A DNA stretch of 64,000 nt from Candidatus Heimdallarchaeota archaeon (GCA_011364965.1 RDOB01000003.1:208930-272929); one strand, 5' to 3'; positions 9,324-18,790 are shown, numbered from the stretch's first letter. Notes: generated by a model not told the origin, from the sequence alone. Translations and numbers: made by a program.

Positions 9324-10697
9324 TTAATGTTTTATATTATTAGTTGGAGTAGCTAGGATATTATAATCGGAATAGATATATATTAACCCTTTAGGATTTT
9401 CCTGGATAAATTTATCCACAAAATTTCTTAAAGTTAGTTGAGGGTCGAAACCAGCCTTCAATGGTTGAACACGAAAAATATCTTTGAGTAAAGATGAATT
9501 CATTTCAGAATAAACGTATAGTTGACCTTTGGTCAGTTGCAGTACTCGGAATATGTCTACTGCGTTTTGTATCCCAATTTCAAACGTGGTTGAGCTACAT
9601 TTTTCTTTAATAATCCATTGCATAGCTTCTAAATACGGCTTGTTTTGGACTTCTCGCATGGTATTAAGATAGTCTTGGGGCCCAACTCCCTCAACACATC
9701 CTGCAAGGAGAACAATGCATCCACCCTCTTTAACTGCATGACTAGCAGCATTAATGCCTTTTCCTGCTTGATAGAAATTGATTGATGGCTTTGATATTAT
9801 TACAAGATCAGCTTTTTCCGAAATCTGCACATCACGTATTATGGACAAGGCTTCTAATGCATTATCATGAATGGCAATAGGATTTCCAGCCTTAATACTG
9901 ATAAAATTTCCAGATTCCATGATAGAATCAATAACAAAAACAGAATGTCCTACTGATTCCAATTTCAATACAATATCTCTAATATCTTCTATGCAAATAT
10001 TCTCCTTAATATTCCCCATTCGGCATTCAGATTTAAATCCAGTTGTCATATCAAATATTCGTGAGTGATTGACCCGAACAGTGTTTCTTGAGCTCACTCC
10101 AGGCACAAAGAGTTTTACACTTCCTGCTACTCCAGCAAAATAATGATATTCACTATCGCTTAGGGGAATGATAATACTACTATCTAATGCTCGTTTATCT
10201 ATCTGAATAGGAGTTTCATGTGAAGAAAAACCCATTTGAATATGATTTATCATGTCATCACAGTTGTGAACCCAGATTTTATCCTTCCATCTATCAAATA
10301 ATGCCCCCAATATATGAGATCGAATCCGAGTGTCTGTTGGAGGAGTATGAGTCCCAGTGGCTATTAGTAGCCATATATCTTGTTTATCTACTCCGTAACC
10401 TAAAAGAGCTTTCTCTAAATATGGGAGAAGAGCTCTTGTGTGTATATTTGGACGCGTGTTATCATCAATTAAAATCACAATGGGTTTCTTAGTTTTACGA
10501 TATTTTAAATGAACAAGTTCTTTAAGATTAGGAGAATCTATGGCATTTTCTATTGCATGTTTAAATGCTAAAGGAAGATTATTTAAAGGAGCAACTCTGG
10601 GAATTTTCAGATATTTATAGTTGGCATTCCGAGGAATAAAATGTGAAATTTGTGTTGCCTCGTAATAAATTGGAGTATCTGCAAAATTTTTTATCAT
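9324..10697 (-). CDS. LarA-like protein (nickel-pincer lactate racemase family)
   Basis: 457 residues, cytosolic. The family (DUF2088/LarA) uses a nickel-pincer nucleotide bound to a lysine to racemise or epimerise 2-hydroxy acids. Visible motifs: IDDNTRPNIHTRALLPYLEK near residue 77, LIATGTHTPPTDT near 106, and the YHYFAGVAGSVKLFVPG block near 185. The last contains the histidine and lysine that match the catalytic His and cofactor-bound Lys of LarA. A second histidine follows in VRVNHSRIF. The real substrate cannot be told. No LarB, LarC or LarE maturation gene is in the window, but a nickel uptake operon is (49242-52249). Confidence 0.82.
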   Translation of the reverse strand: MIKNFADTPIYYEATQISHFIPRNANYKYLKIPRVAPLNNLPLAFKHAIENAIDSPNLKELVHLKYRKTKKPIVILIDDNTRPNIHTRALLPYLEKALLGYGVDKQDIWLLIATGTHTPPTDTRIRSHILGALFDRWKDKIWVHNCDDMINHIQMGFSSHETPIQIDKRALDSSIIIPLSDSEYHYFAGVAGSVKLFVPGVSSRNTVRVNHSRIFDMTTGFKSECRMGNIKENICIEDIRDIVLKLESVGHSVFVIDSIMESGNFISIKAGNPIAIHDNALEALSIIRDVQISEKADLVIISKPSINFYQAGKGINAASHAVKEGGCIVLLAGCVEGVGPQDYLNTMREVQNKPYLEAMQWIIKEKCSSTTFEIGIQNAVDIFRVLQLTKGQLYVYSEMNSSLLKDIFRVQPLKAGFDPQLTLRNFVDKFIQENPKGLIYIYSDYNILATPTNNIKH

Positions 10698-10825
10698 ACT
10701 AAACCGACAACCGAATAAAATTCCTAAAAGTTTTAAGATTTATTTATACACGTCTCTAAGGCACTAAATTAGAAACAGCATTCTGAAATAAGTGGATCCA
10801 TTATGAATTTAACGTGGGAAAAAGA

Positions 10826-11386
10826 ATGGTACGAGCTTTTATTTGTGTGGAAATTACAGATAAAGAAGTTTTGACTGTAATAGGAAATATTATTACTCAA
10901 TTAAAAAGAATTCAAGGTGTTAAACCAGTAAAACCAAATCAAATGCATTTAACTTTAAAATTCCTAGATGAGATCACAGAAAAGCAGATTCATCAAATCA
11001 AAGAAATTCTAAATTCATGGCAAGATGAGAAGTTTGAGCTTTCACTTGAAGGGATTGGATGTTTTCCAAGTCTAAAAAGAATAAGAGTGATCTGGATTGG
11101 AATTAAAGAGGGTAAAGACACTTTGATTCGATTTGCAACAAAAATTGATTCAGAATTGGGAAAAATCGGATTCCCAAGAGAAACACGGTCTTTTACTCCT
11201 CATTTAACTCTGGCACGTATCAAATATTTAAAGAATCATGACAAACAGGGATTAATTAGATTGATTCAAGAATTTGAACAGATAAACGCTGGAAAACAAA
11301 TTATTCAGAAGATTATCTTGATGAAAAGCACCCTCACTCCGAGTGGGGCTATATACGAAGTTCTTCATTCAGTATCCTTAAGTTAA
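10826..11386 (+). CDS. thpR: RNA 2',3'-cyclic phosphodiesterase ThpR
   Basis: About 186 residues. Hydrolyses 2',3'-cyclic phosphate ends of RNA (LigT/2H phosphoesterase). The two HxTx motifs that define the family are present: MHLTLKFL (residues about 42-49) and PHLTLARI (about 127-134). Length is normal. The frame is open from a GTG at 10814, but the ATG at 10826 gives the usual start MVRAFICVEI, so I use it. A TATA-like TTTATTTATAC near 10738-10748 could serve it. It is divergent from the LarA-like gene. Confidence 0.9.
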   Translation: MVRAFICVEITDKEVLTVIGNIITQLKRIQGVKPVKPNQMHLTLKFLDEITEKQIHQIKEILNSWQDEKFELSLEGIGCFPSLKRIRVIWIGIKEGKDTLIRFATKIDSELGKIGFPRETRSFTPHLTLARIKYLKNHDKQGLIRLIQEFEQINAGKQIIQKIILMKSTLTPSGAIYEVLHSVSLS

Positions 11387-11458
11387 AATTATGAATATAG
11401 TCCACTCTCTGAAAAATGCTTGAAAGAGTATGAATCCCGTATTGGATCACTTAAAAAT

Positions 11459-11629
11459 CTAATTTTTCCTATCTTTTTGCGCTACTGCTGAAATAGATTG
11501 ACTGTATGCCAATTTCCTACAGTCATTACACAAATGTTTGCTTGGATCAGTAGGATTAGGATGAACCTCTACACTTGGGGATTCTATGCGGCCACAGCGG
11601 TCACATGAATAACGTTTCCCGATTTTCAT
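11459..11629 (-). CDS. Small zinc-ribbon protein
   Basis: 56 residues, starting MKIGKRYSCDRCGRIESP and containing a second pair in KHLCNDCRKLAYS. Two CxxC pairs about 25 residues apart form a single zinc ribbon. Such tiny proteins are common in archaea and their role is usually unknown. The frame is intact from ATG to TAG, and the cysteine spacing makes chance unlikely. It lies alone between ThpR and the acyltransferase, on the opposite strand. Confidence 0.6.
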   Translation of the reverse strand: MKIGKRYSCDRCGRIESPSVEVHPNPTDPSKHLCNDCRKLAYSQSISAVAQKDRKN

Positions 11630-11851
11630 AAATCTCAACCGTCTTACGATTTTATTTGTTTGGATGTAATAATTTTCATATACAACCGAAATTACATTAT
11701 CAACCTGTATAAAGCAAAATAGTCTTTTAAAGAATTTCTAGAAAAACTTTTCGGTCTTTCCCCAATACCTATTTGAAGCACCATTTTGTAGAGCGATAAA
11801 AGCTAACCCAAGATCTCCATTAGGTACTAATCTTCTGTTGGATGAAATAAT

Positions 11852-12781
11852 ATGTCTGAAGCCACTTCTGATCTGAAATATGATCTTATCCGTAAAACAG
11901 TCAAACTAAGTGCATATTTCGGCTACAGATTAGAAGCTAAAGGTATACAAAATCTTATAGCTAATTTAGACATATTTCGAGGTGGCTCCATATTCGCTGG
12001 TAATCATGAAAGTGTTATTGACGCGTTTTTAATGGGATTGGTGGTTCCAAAGGAACTCAAGTCAAAGCGTATCTATTTCTTAGGAAAGAAAAGCGCTCTC
12101 TGGCGTAACAGATTTTGGGGGCAGCTTATGGATTATTTTGGTGTAATCCCAGTAGAAAAACGTGGAAATCAAGAAGCGGTCAAAAGAGGCATTGAAGTAT
12201 TAACACGAAAACAGGCTTTAGGGATTTTCCCCGAGGGTCATATCCGATATTCACGTAAAACCTTAGAAGGAAAGGTGGGTGTAGCGAGATTTGCATTTGA
12301 AACTGAATCACCAGTTATTCCAGTAGGGATAATCGGTACAGATGGTGTACTACCATATGGAGGCAATTGGCCAAGTTTAGGAAAGAAAGTTTCACTCGCG
12401 GTTGGGGAGCCAATATTTTTGGCAGACTGGTATGACAAAAAGGATATGTACGATCCATATGCCTTACGAGCAGCAACTGATTTAGTAATGAATCACATTC
12501 GTAAGCTCTCATCTGGGTATGGAATTCGAGTTGAAGATGCGTATAAACTTCGGTGTATGGAAGGAGTCCATCAGATTGTAACTCCTAGAAGATTGGTCCC
12601 AATAGAATTTCAAAGAAAAAGAAAGACCCTCGCAGATTCTTTTGAAGACTGGCTAGGCAGTGTTCCTCAAACTCAACACGAAAAACAAATCAATAAATCA
12701 AAAGACAAATTTCCTGAGGTTCAATCTGCTTCAGGAAACACTACAAATGAATTCTTAGCTTGGTTGGATGATCAACTATAA
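11852..12781 (+). CDS. PlsC-like 1-acylglycerol-3-phosphate acyltransferase
   Basis: 309 residues. The PlsC family transfers an acyl chain to lysophosphatidic acid or a related acceptor at the membrane face. The catalytic HX4D motif is in NHESVIDAF (about residue 50), motif II lies around GVIPVEKRG, and motif III is FPEGHIRYSRKTLEG (about 129). The VIPVGIIG block that ends the fold is also present. A tail of about 80 residues after the domain is polar, ending TTNEFLAWLDDQL, and is not part of the usual family. No clear membrane helix. Archaeal lipids lack fatty acyl chains, so the acceptor in this cell is an open question. Confidence 0.87.
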   Translation: MSEATSDLKYDLIRKTVKLSAYFGYRLEAKGIQNLIANLDIFRGGSIFAGNHESVIDAFLMGLVVPKELKSKRIYFLGKKSALWRNRFWGQLMDYFGVIPVEKRGNQEAVKRGIEVLTRKQALGIFPEGHIRYSRKTLEGKVGVARFAFETESPVIPVGIIGTDGVLPYGGNWPSLGKKVSLAVGEPIFLADWYDKKDMYDPYALRAATDLVMNHIRKLSSGYGIRVEDAYKLRCMEGVHQIVTPRRLVPIEFQRKRKTLADSFEDWLGSVPQTQHEKQINKSKDKFPEVQSASGNTTNEFLAWLDDQL

Positions 12782-12985
12782 TTGTTGATTACATTACCAA
12801 TTTTCTCCTTAAAAACGCATAATTTTCTTTTGGGTATTTATTTATGTTCAATCAGAAAAATAATTAGATAAATACCATCTAATATTGTACAGAATTGTAG
12901 TCTTTGGTTTAAAATTAAAAATTAGTCCACATTTTCGATTTTCTACATTATTATGTAAGATGAGTGAAATTGAAATATAAGTTTA

Positions 12986-13327
12986 CTACATTACCCTCTT
13001 TAATTTTAATAAATCGGTAACACTACCTTTTATCTTCAATTTACCTGATGTGAAGGCTTCCATGGCCTTAATTTCTTTATTCACGACCCCAAGCCATGTT
13101 TCAGGATCTGTAATTATAAGTATGTCGTAATTAGCTGATTTATCAATTGGACCTTCCTGTAATTCACCTGCTTTTCCTTTAGATAGCTGAGTTGTCCAAG
13201 TTTTATTGAAATCTGCAAAGGAAAATCCAACTTTTTTATCCCAATTTTTGAAACGTTTCTGATTATCTTCTTTAGAAAGTTTTGAGAGAATTTTATTTAT
13301 TCCTTCGATTACTTCACTTTCGGACAT
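12986..13327 (-). CDS. SCP2 sterol/lipid-carrier domain protein
   Basis: 113 residues made of one SCP-2 domain, a small hydrophobic-pocket fold that binds lipids or acyl chains. Recognised from the middle block VGFSFADFNKTWTTQLSKG, from DILIITDPETWLGVVNKE and from the end KLKIKGSVTDLLKLKRVM, the usual G.l.i.Gd...l.kl pattern of SCP2. Soluble. Its own TATA-like AAATATAAC is at about 13351-13359 on the minus strand. It lies near the acyltransferase, so a shared lipid role is possible but only suggested by position. Confidence 0.8.
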   Translation of the reverse strand: MSESEVIEGINKILSKLSKEDNQKRFKNWDKKVGFSFADFNKTWTTQLSKGKAGELQEGPIDKSANYDILIITDPETWLGVVNKEIKAMEAFTSGKLKIKGSVTDLLKLKRVM

Positions 13328-13465
13328 TTTTATTCCTTACCTCAAATCTATCGAGCGTTATATTTGGTTAGATTTTAGTTTTATATATACCTGTCCAGGA
13401 TTAATTCTTAAGCTACCTAATAATTTATTTGCAATTTGCTTGTCTCAGAGAAAATTATACAGGAA

Positions 13466-14836
13466 ATGTTAAGAATGCTGAAAAGAGAAGATATGGAACA
13501 ATATATTGATAAGAATCTTCCTATAGCCTTAGAGAATCTATTTGAACTAATTAGAATCCCAACAGTAACAGCAAAGGGTGGGGAACATTCCTCTGAAGCA
13601 TTGGAGGTATTATCTCGTATATTTATGCAGTTGGGCTTTCATACAACGATATTTAAAACAACAGGACAACCTATTTTTACTGCTTCATTAGATATCAGAA
13701 AAACAAAAACCCTGCTATTTTATGATCATTATGATGTACAACCTGCAGAACCACTGGATCTATGGGAAAGTCCACCGTTTCAACCCGAAATACGTGATGG
13801 AAAAATCTATGGACGAGGGGTGGCCGATAATAAAGGTGAAATAATAGTTAGAGCAGCTGCTGTTAAAATGGTGCAAGATCTGAGGGGAGAATTACCTGTG
13901 AATGTAAGATTTTTGATTGAAGGTGAGGAAGAGGTTTCTAGTCCAAATTTAGGAGAGTTTGTAAAGAAAAACCTGAACTTTATAAAAGAGAGTGATGCAT
14001 GTATTTGGGAATTTGGTGGAAAAAATGCCACAGGACAAAAAGAAATATGGGCAGGTGTAAAGGGAATTTGTTATGTCCAGTTGAAGACATCAGGACCAAA
14101 AAAGGATCTTCATTCAGCACTAGGAGCAATAGTAGAAAATCCTGCAAACCACTTGATTGCAGCGCTTGCTTCATTACGTGATGATAAAACAGATGAAATT
14201 CTGATTAAAGATTATTATAAAACAATTCTACCTCCAACGAATTCTTTACTTACTGCAATAGAAAAAATAGCTGAAGAATTTGATACTGAAAAACAAAAGA
14301 AGGAATGGGGAGTCCAAACGTTCATTCAGGATCTTCAGGGTTTAGATTTACTTAAAAAATATTATTTAAGTCCGACATGCACAGTTTGTGGAATATGGGC
14401 TGGCTGGCAGGGAGAAGGAGGAAAAACAGTACTTCCGTCAACTGCCCACGCAAAATTAGATTTCCGTTTAGTCCCGGACCAAACTCCAGAGGACGTAATA
14501 ACCAAACTAAAGGCGCATTTCGCTGAAAATTCTTTCAATATTGAGATTGAGTGGTATGAAGGCTATCCACCAGCTTACACACCATTGACGGATCCTTTTG
14601 TAAAAATAACAGAGAAAACCTTTATTGAAATTTATAAGCACAAACCTATGATTCATCCGTGGAATGCAGGATCAGGACCACTTTATCTTTTTGCAGATCA
14701 TGTACCAGTGCTATCGATTGGAGTGGGGCACGCAGGGAGTAATTCTCATTCTCCCAATGAAAACGTAATTCTTGAAGATTTTAAACAAGGACAAATTGCA
14801 ATAGCACGATTAATGGAGAATTTTAGTCGGGTCTGA
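13466..14836 (+). CDS. M20 family zinc metallopeptidase (dipeptidase-like)
   Basis: About 456 residues. M20/M28 peptidases use two zinc ions to cut dipeptides or deacylate amino acids. Metal and catalytic motifs: DHYDVQPAEP (about residue 92), GRGVADNKGE (about 122) and EGEEEVSSPN (about 154). The histidine near the C terminus is in GVGHAGSNSHSPNENV. A large insert between carries the dimerisation domain. The frame is open from a TTG at 13436; ATG at 13466 or 13493 fits the family start better. A TATA-like TTTATATATAC lies near 13379-13389. The NUDIX gene begins 3 bases after the stop. Confidence 0.88.
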   Translation: MLRMLKREDMEQYIDKNLPIALENLFELIRIPTVTAKGGEHSSEALEVLSRIFMQLGFHTTIFKTTGQPIFTASLDIRKTKTLLFYDHYDVQPAEPLDLWESPPFQPEIRDGKIYGRGVADNKGEIIVRAAAVKMVQDLRGELPVNVRFLIEGEEEVSSPNLGEFVKKNLNFIKESDACIWEFGGKNATGQKEIWAGVKGICYVQLKTSGPKKDLHSALGAIVENPANHLIAALASLRDDKTDEILIKDYYKTILPPTNSLLTAIEKIAEEFDTEKQKKEWGVQTFIQDLQGLDLLKKYYLSPTCTVCGIWAGWQGEGGKTVLPSTAHAKLDFRLVPDQTPEDVITKLKAHFAENSFNIEIEWYEGYPPAYTPLTDPFVKITEKTFIEIYKHKPMIHPWNAGSGPLYLFADHVPVLSIGVGHAGSNSHSPNENVILEDFKQGQIAIARLMENFSRV

Positions 14837-14839
14837 ACT

Positions 14840-15298
14840 ATGAATTATACGTACCCCAAAATGATCCATACCTCAGATGGGATTATAAAAACGCAGAATG
14901 GAAAAATTGTGCTCATTAAACGTGGATATGAACCATTTAAAGATTATTGGGCTTTACCTGGTGGAATAGTTGAAGAAAGCGAATCGGTCGAGGAAGCACT
15001 AATCAGGGAGATGAAGGAAGAAGCTGGAGTTTTAGTTATTCCGAGGGAAATCCTAGGTGTTTTTTCTGCGCCCAATCGTGATCCACGAGGAAGAGTTATT
15101 TCTACGGTTTTTATTTGCGATTCTGAGAGTGACCAATTTCATGCTGGAGATGACGCAAAAGAGCTTCAGATTATTTCATTAGATCAAGTTCATACAAAGA
15201 AATTAGCATTCGATCATAAATTCATATTAGAATGCTATTATAGGTGGATTGAAATTAAAAGCACATTTTGGTCTTATAAATTTAATCCAACGGACTAA
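14840..15298 (+). CDS. NUDIX hydrolase
   Basis: 152 residues. Hydrolyses nucleoside diphosphates linked to another group; ADP-ribose is a common substrate. The complete NUDIX box is visible from G45 of GGIVEESESVEEALIREM to KEEAGV, with the REMKEEAG core intact. Before it, KIVLIKRGYEPFKDYWALPG is the standard strand. Starts 3 bases after the M20 peptidase stop, so both are co-transcribed. The FSAPNRDPRGRVISTVF block suggests the ADP-ribose pyrophosphatase group, but the substrate is not proven. Confidence 0.9.
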   Translation: MNYTYPKMIHTSDGIIKTQNGKIVLIKRGYEPFKDYWALPGGIVEESESVEEALIREMKEEAGVLVIPREILGVFSAPNRDPRGRVISTVFICDSESDQFHAGDDAKELQIISLDQVHTKKLAFDHKFILECYYRWIEIKSTFWSYKFNPTD

Positions 15299-15419
15299 AA
15301 GCTTTAAGAGAGTTCAAAAATTCCCTCTTGGGAGTTTTTAGTCCCAAAGAATTTAGAAAATCTCTAATCAAGAGGAATTTATCTGTAGAATAAGAAATGG
15401 AAAGAAACGAAAAATATTA

Positions 15420-17237
15420 TTATCGTTTCCTTCGATTTGCTATAGTGATGACTAGAAGAAAGAGGAATATATTCGTAAAATTAAATCCTGGAGACAAATT
15501 TAACGTAGGTTCAGGATTTGAACTAGTAGGTTCTGAACTCGTATCACTCGAGAAATTTCTATTAGTTAGTTTAATAAGGAAGTAGTCTAAATATTCATCT
15601 TCGTTTGTAGCGGCAAGTTGTCCAGAGGTTAACTCCAGTCGATATAAAGCTCCTCTATCTTTAGTCCAGCGAAATTCTAGGTAGGCATCATATCCGAGTC
15701 CCATTTCTGCATAATCTAGATCAATACCAATAGAGTCACCATAATCGACATATGGTTGATCCGCTGTGAATATTCTTGAATATGTTAGATTGTGAATTGG
15801 TATAAAGAATATGTACGTTCCAGTAGTTCTATAATAGATATTATTTACCCACACTTCAGCAGTTACAGTTTCCATACTCATATTTACAACTTTTAAAGTG
15901 AGATTATCACCACTATAGAATATTAGAGGTTCATATTCAAAGTCTTCAAAACCTGTCCTAAACCAGCTCCCAAGATCTAATCCAGTTGCATTCCCTGTAT
16001 AAGTAATCTCATATTCAAATATATCTCCAGGGGATACTCCCCATATCTTTGTTGGGTCAGGAATTTTAGGTTCAGAGGATCCTGAGGGAGTGTATTGTCC
16101 TTCACGGATGAGTATATTATCAAATGCGACATGAGCGTTATAAACTCCAAACCCAATATTTCCTGCCATACGCGCAGGAATTGAAAACTTTCCGAGAATT
16201 ATATTATTCCAATATATCTTGAAATTGGCATCAGTATCAACTATGATTGTTATATGACCCTCCATTGGAAAAGGAGAAATTTTTGTACCAAGCTCATGCT
16301 CGTCCTCGTCTACGCGAACAGAGTACCAAACATCACCCTCCTTATAAAATTCAATAAAACGTCGTCCATTTGGCTCAGATGTTAATTCAAACGAAAAAAT
16401 TGAAACTCCTGAAAACCATTCATTAACCAAATAATCAAATTCAATTGTAACATTTTGTAAAGCAAAGGACACATCTGCAGTGCAAGCTGACCATATTTCC
16501 CCTTCCCAAAAACCGTTCAGCTTTCCATTTTCAACGTACCAATCGGGATTAATTTGAGTATACAAAGTCGAATTAACCGTGGTATCACTCCATTGATCAT
16601 AATTGTCACTAAAGATAATATTTGGATCTAAGTTAAACCAACTATAAGGATAAACATATAATTCGTCAAATTTTACTTTAGAATAATCATATATGCCAAA
16701 TCCGATTGTCCCTAGCCTTGGAGTCTCTACAGGGGTTTCAATCGCAACAGGAAAGTCATTAATTGAAAGATAAAGACAACCTTTGCTGGTAGTTATGTGA
16801 ACATGATTCCATTGATTAAGAGGCATTGAATAATTAAGGTTTATCCATCCTAATCCTGTTTCGATAATATGATTTGCCCAGGGTTCAGAACCAATTTCAA
16901 CACGAGTATCATTGATATAATCTAAGAAAAAATGAAATTGCTCAGATCCATATCCTCCTATTATATAAGCATCAAAAGTCACAGTGTACTCTATTTCATC
17001 AAAGAAGGGATTAGAGCAAATAAATTCATCCCATACACCGCTAGTTCCAATTCCTTCTAGGAAACTATCTTCAACAGTCCAATTACCATTAACTGAAGTC
17101 CAAATTCCATTTAAACCATTAAAACCCTCGTAAAAAAGTATATCACTAGCACTAGAATTGTGAATTGGAATTAAAAAACAAAATATTAAACTAAATAATA
17201 AAATCTTATGAATATGCTTTCTTGAATCCATTTTCAT
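15420..17237 (-). CDS. Secreted surface protein with PGF-type C-terminal sorting tail
   Basis: 605 residues. An N-terminal signal peptide (about 9-31, ILLFSLIFCFLIPIHNSSAS) sends it out. Two related beta-sandwich domains of concanavalin/LamG type follow (about 34-200 and 205-385). Each begins with ...YEGF or ...SDNYDQW and ends with GTIGFGIYD or GNIGFGVYN plus FD.L/I. A proline-rich linker leads to a third beta domain (about 395-560). The tail has an STSSEPTSSNPEPT linker, then SPGFNFTNIFLFLLVITIAN and a basic end RRKR. This is the three-part shape of archaeosortase PGF-CTERM-like signals. Many N-x-S/T sites fit N-glycosylation. Likely binds carbohydrate; the ligand is unknown. Confidence 0.8.
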   Translation of the reverse strand: MKMDSRKHIHKILLFSLIFCFLIPIHNSSASDILFYEGFNGLNGIWTSVNGNWTVEDSFLEGIGTSGVWDEFICSNPFFDEIEYTVTFDAYIIGGYGSEQFHFFLDYINDTRVEIGSEPWANHIIETGLGWINLNYSMPLNQWNHVHITTSKGCLYLSINDFPVAIETPVETPRLGTIGFGIYDYSKVKFDELYVYPYSWFNLDPNIIFSDNYDQWSDTTVNSTLYTQINPDWYVENGKLNGFWEGEIWSACTADVSFALQNVTIEFDYLVNEWFSGVSIFSFELTSEPNGRRFIEFYKEGDVWYSVRVDEDEHELGTKISPFPMEGHITIIVDTDANFKIYWNNIILGKFSIPARMAGNIGFGVYNAHVAFDNILIREGQYTPSGSSEPKIPDPTKIWGVSPGDIFEYEITYTGNATGLDLGSWFRTGFEDFEYEPLIFYSGDNLTLKVVNMSMETVTAEVWVNNIYYRTTGTYIFFIPIHNLTYSRIFTADQPYVDYGDSIGIDLDYAEMGLGYDAYLEFRWTKDRGALYRLELTSGQLAATNEDEYLDYFLIKLTNRNFSSDTSSEPTSSNPEPTLNLSPGFNFTNIFLFLLVITIANRRKR

Positions 17238-17550
17238 ACCTCTCCAACCTACAGAGGTTGATTTCGCGTTTTCATAGATTCATTCCTATAAAAACTAGCT
17301 AGATTTGACTCTCCGCAGATAGGAATAATCTAATGAGAATTAAAAAAAATGGATAAATTAAAATTACATATTTTTGCTGATTACATATTTTCATTATAAA
17401 TCAGTACAATACTCAAAGATGTAAAATAGTGTTTAGATAATAAATTGCTTATTATCGCGGGAAATATTCAATTGTGAGCGTCAAGGATAATCTTAGCTCA
17501 ACAATGCACATGCTTAAATATCAGTTCATTTTTAAAAGTCTCGTATAAAA

Positions 17551-17967
17551 ATGACAGACCAAACGGATCAACCAAGCAACAAATTGCTTCAAGATATACT
17601 TCTAGAGTTGAAGAAGATCAATACTCAATTAGAGACTATCCAACTTGAACTTCAGCATGAAACAGATAGAATAGAAGAGCAGTTTCCAAAATTGGATATA
17701 CATTCTACTCCTCCTTCCAGTTTAAATATATTAAACATACAGGAACAGAGACCTGGTATTTTTAAGACATATAAGACGATTCAAAAAAAAGACAATTGGA
17801 TCTCCGCGACTGATGTTAGTCAAGAAACAGGTAGAAGTAGGGGATTGGAATCTCGTTATCTTAACTATCTTGCCGAAAATGGTTTTATAACCAAGAAAAG
17901 AGTCAGATTATCTGATGAAGAAAAAGCTACAGCAGTAGTTTACAAGTATATTGAGGTGAATGAGTAG
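17551..17967 (+). CDS. Coiled-coil plus winged-helix protein
   Basis: 138 residues. Residues about 8-45 form a charged coiled coil (LLQDILLELKKINTQLETIQ). After a linker, residues about 70-138 look like a small winged helix: FKTYKTIQKKDNWISATDVS, then QETGRSRGLESRYLNYLAE and NGFITKKRVR. That is the recognition helix and wing of an archaeal transcription-factor type domain, or a protein-interaction version. The next gene begins at the base after the stop. A TATA-like CTTAAATAT lies about 35 bases upstream. Probably the regulator or adaptor of the MinD-like ATPase. Confidence 0.6.
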   Translation: MTDQTDQPSNKLLQDILLELKKINTQLETIQLELQHETDRIEEQFPKLDIHSTPPSSLNILNIQEQRPGIFKTYKTIQKKDNWISATDVSQETGRSRGLESRYLNYLAENGFITKKRVRLSDEEKATAVVYKYIEVNE

Positions 17968-18777
17968 ATGCAAACAGTTGCTTTTCATAGCTACCGAGGT
18001 GGGGTTGGAAAGACACTTCTCTCTGTGAATACTGCAGTTCAACTAGCAAAATTCGGTAAAAAAGTATGCTTAGTGGATTTTGATTTACGTGCTCCTTCAC
18101 TCCAATCATACATTACTTCTGAATCAGTCTTTTCCCTTGACCAGAATGATTTTGTTTCATTCACGGAATTCTTAATTGGGAAAGGAAGTCCAGAGGAGGT
18201 AATAAATCCCACAAAATTAGAGAATTTCTATGTTGTGGTTTCAGATATCGAAATTCTACAGAATAAGTCCCAAACTCGTTCTAAGTTAACACAACATGGA
18301 GAAGGACGTATTTTAGCTAAATTATTTGAATTCATTCGGTACTGTAATTCGCAAGAATTCGAATTCTTGATAATTGATTGCATGCCTGGAGTTACATATC
18401 GTTCACTTGATGCTCTTGTGGTATCTGATAAAATTATGATAATAACTAGACCTGTAAAATCTGAAATCACTGGTTTGGGATTAGTTATATCAGAATGTTA
18501 TTCGAAACTGGATGATACAAAATTCTATGCGATTATGAATCAAATTGAGACTATTCAAGATTTAAAAAATCAACCCAACCAGATGGATTTGAAAATTGCT
18601 CAAGATAATCTTAAAGGCATTGCTTCCACTTTAAAGAATAATAATTTGGAAATAGATATCTTACATTCCTTTCGTAGAGTACCGTTCGTTACAGAACGTA
18701 TTTATGTATTGTTAGAGGACCCCCATCCATTCACTAAAGAAATTCAGGAATTTTGTCAGAAATTAATTTCATTATGA
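17968..18777 (+). CDS. MinD/ParA-type ATPase with altered P-loop
   Basis: 269 residues. Deviant Walker A ATPase of the SIMIBI class, used for positioning or partitioning, or for regulating membrane-bound partners. The P-loop reads HSYRGGVGKTLLSVNTA at residues about 5-20. The usual signature lysine of KGGVGKT is arginine here, while the second lysine is kept. The next strand is VCLVDFDLRAPSLQSYI (switch I region) and later FLIIDCMPGVTYRS gives the Walker B strand, followed by IIITRPVKSEITGL. There is no clear C-terminal amphipathic MinD membrane helix. Directly abuts the genes on both sides, so it is one operon with a winged-helix protein and a membrane protein. Confidence 0.82.
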   Translation: MQTVAFHSYRGGVGKTLLSVNTAVQLAKFGKKVCLVDFDLRAPSLQSYITSESVFSLDQNDFVSFTEFLIGKGSPEEVINPTKLENFYVVVSDIEILQNKSQTRSKLTQHGEGRILAKLFEFIRYCNSQEFEFLIIDCMPGVTYRSLDALVVSDKIMIITRPVKSEITGLGLVISECYSKLDDTKFYAIMNQIETIQDLKNQPNQMDLKIAQDNLKGIASTLKNNNLEIDILHSFRRVPFVTERIYVLLEDPHPFTKEIQEFCQKLISL

Positions 18778-18790
18778 TGTGAAAAGGGCG

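Noticed and set aside
15397..15585. 62-residue plus-strand frame at the end of the NUDIX region
   Set aside because: Lies opposite the sorting tail of the surface protein; the tail is well explained on the minus strand.
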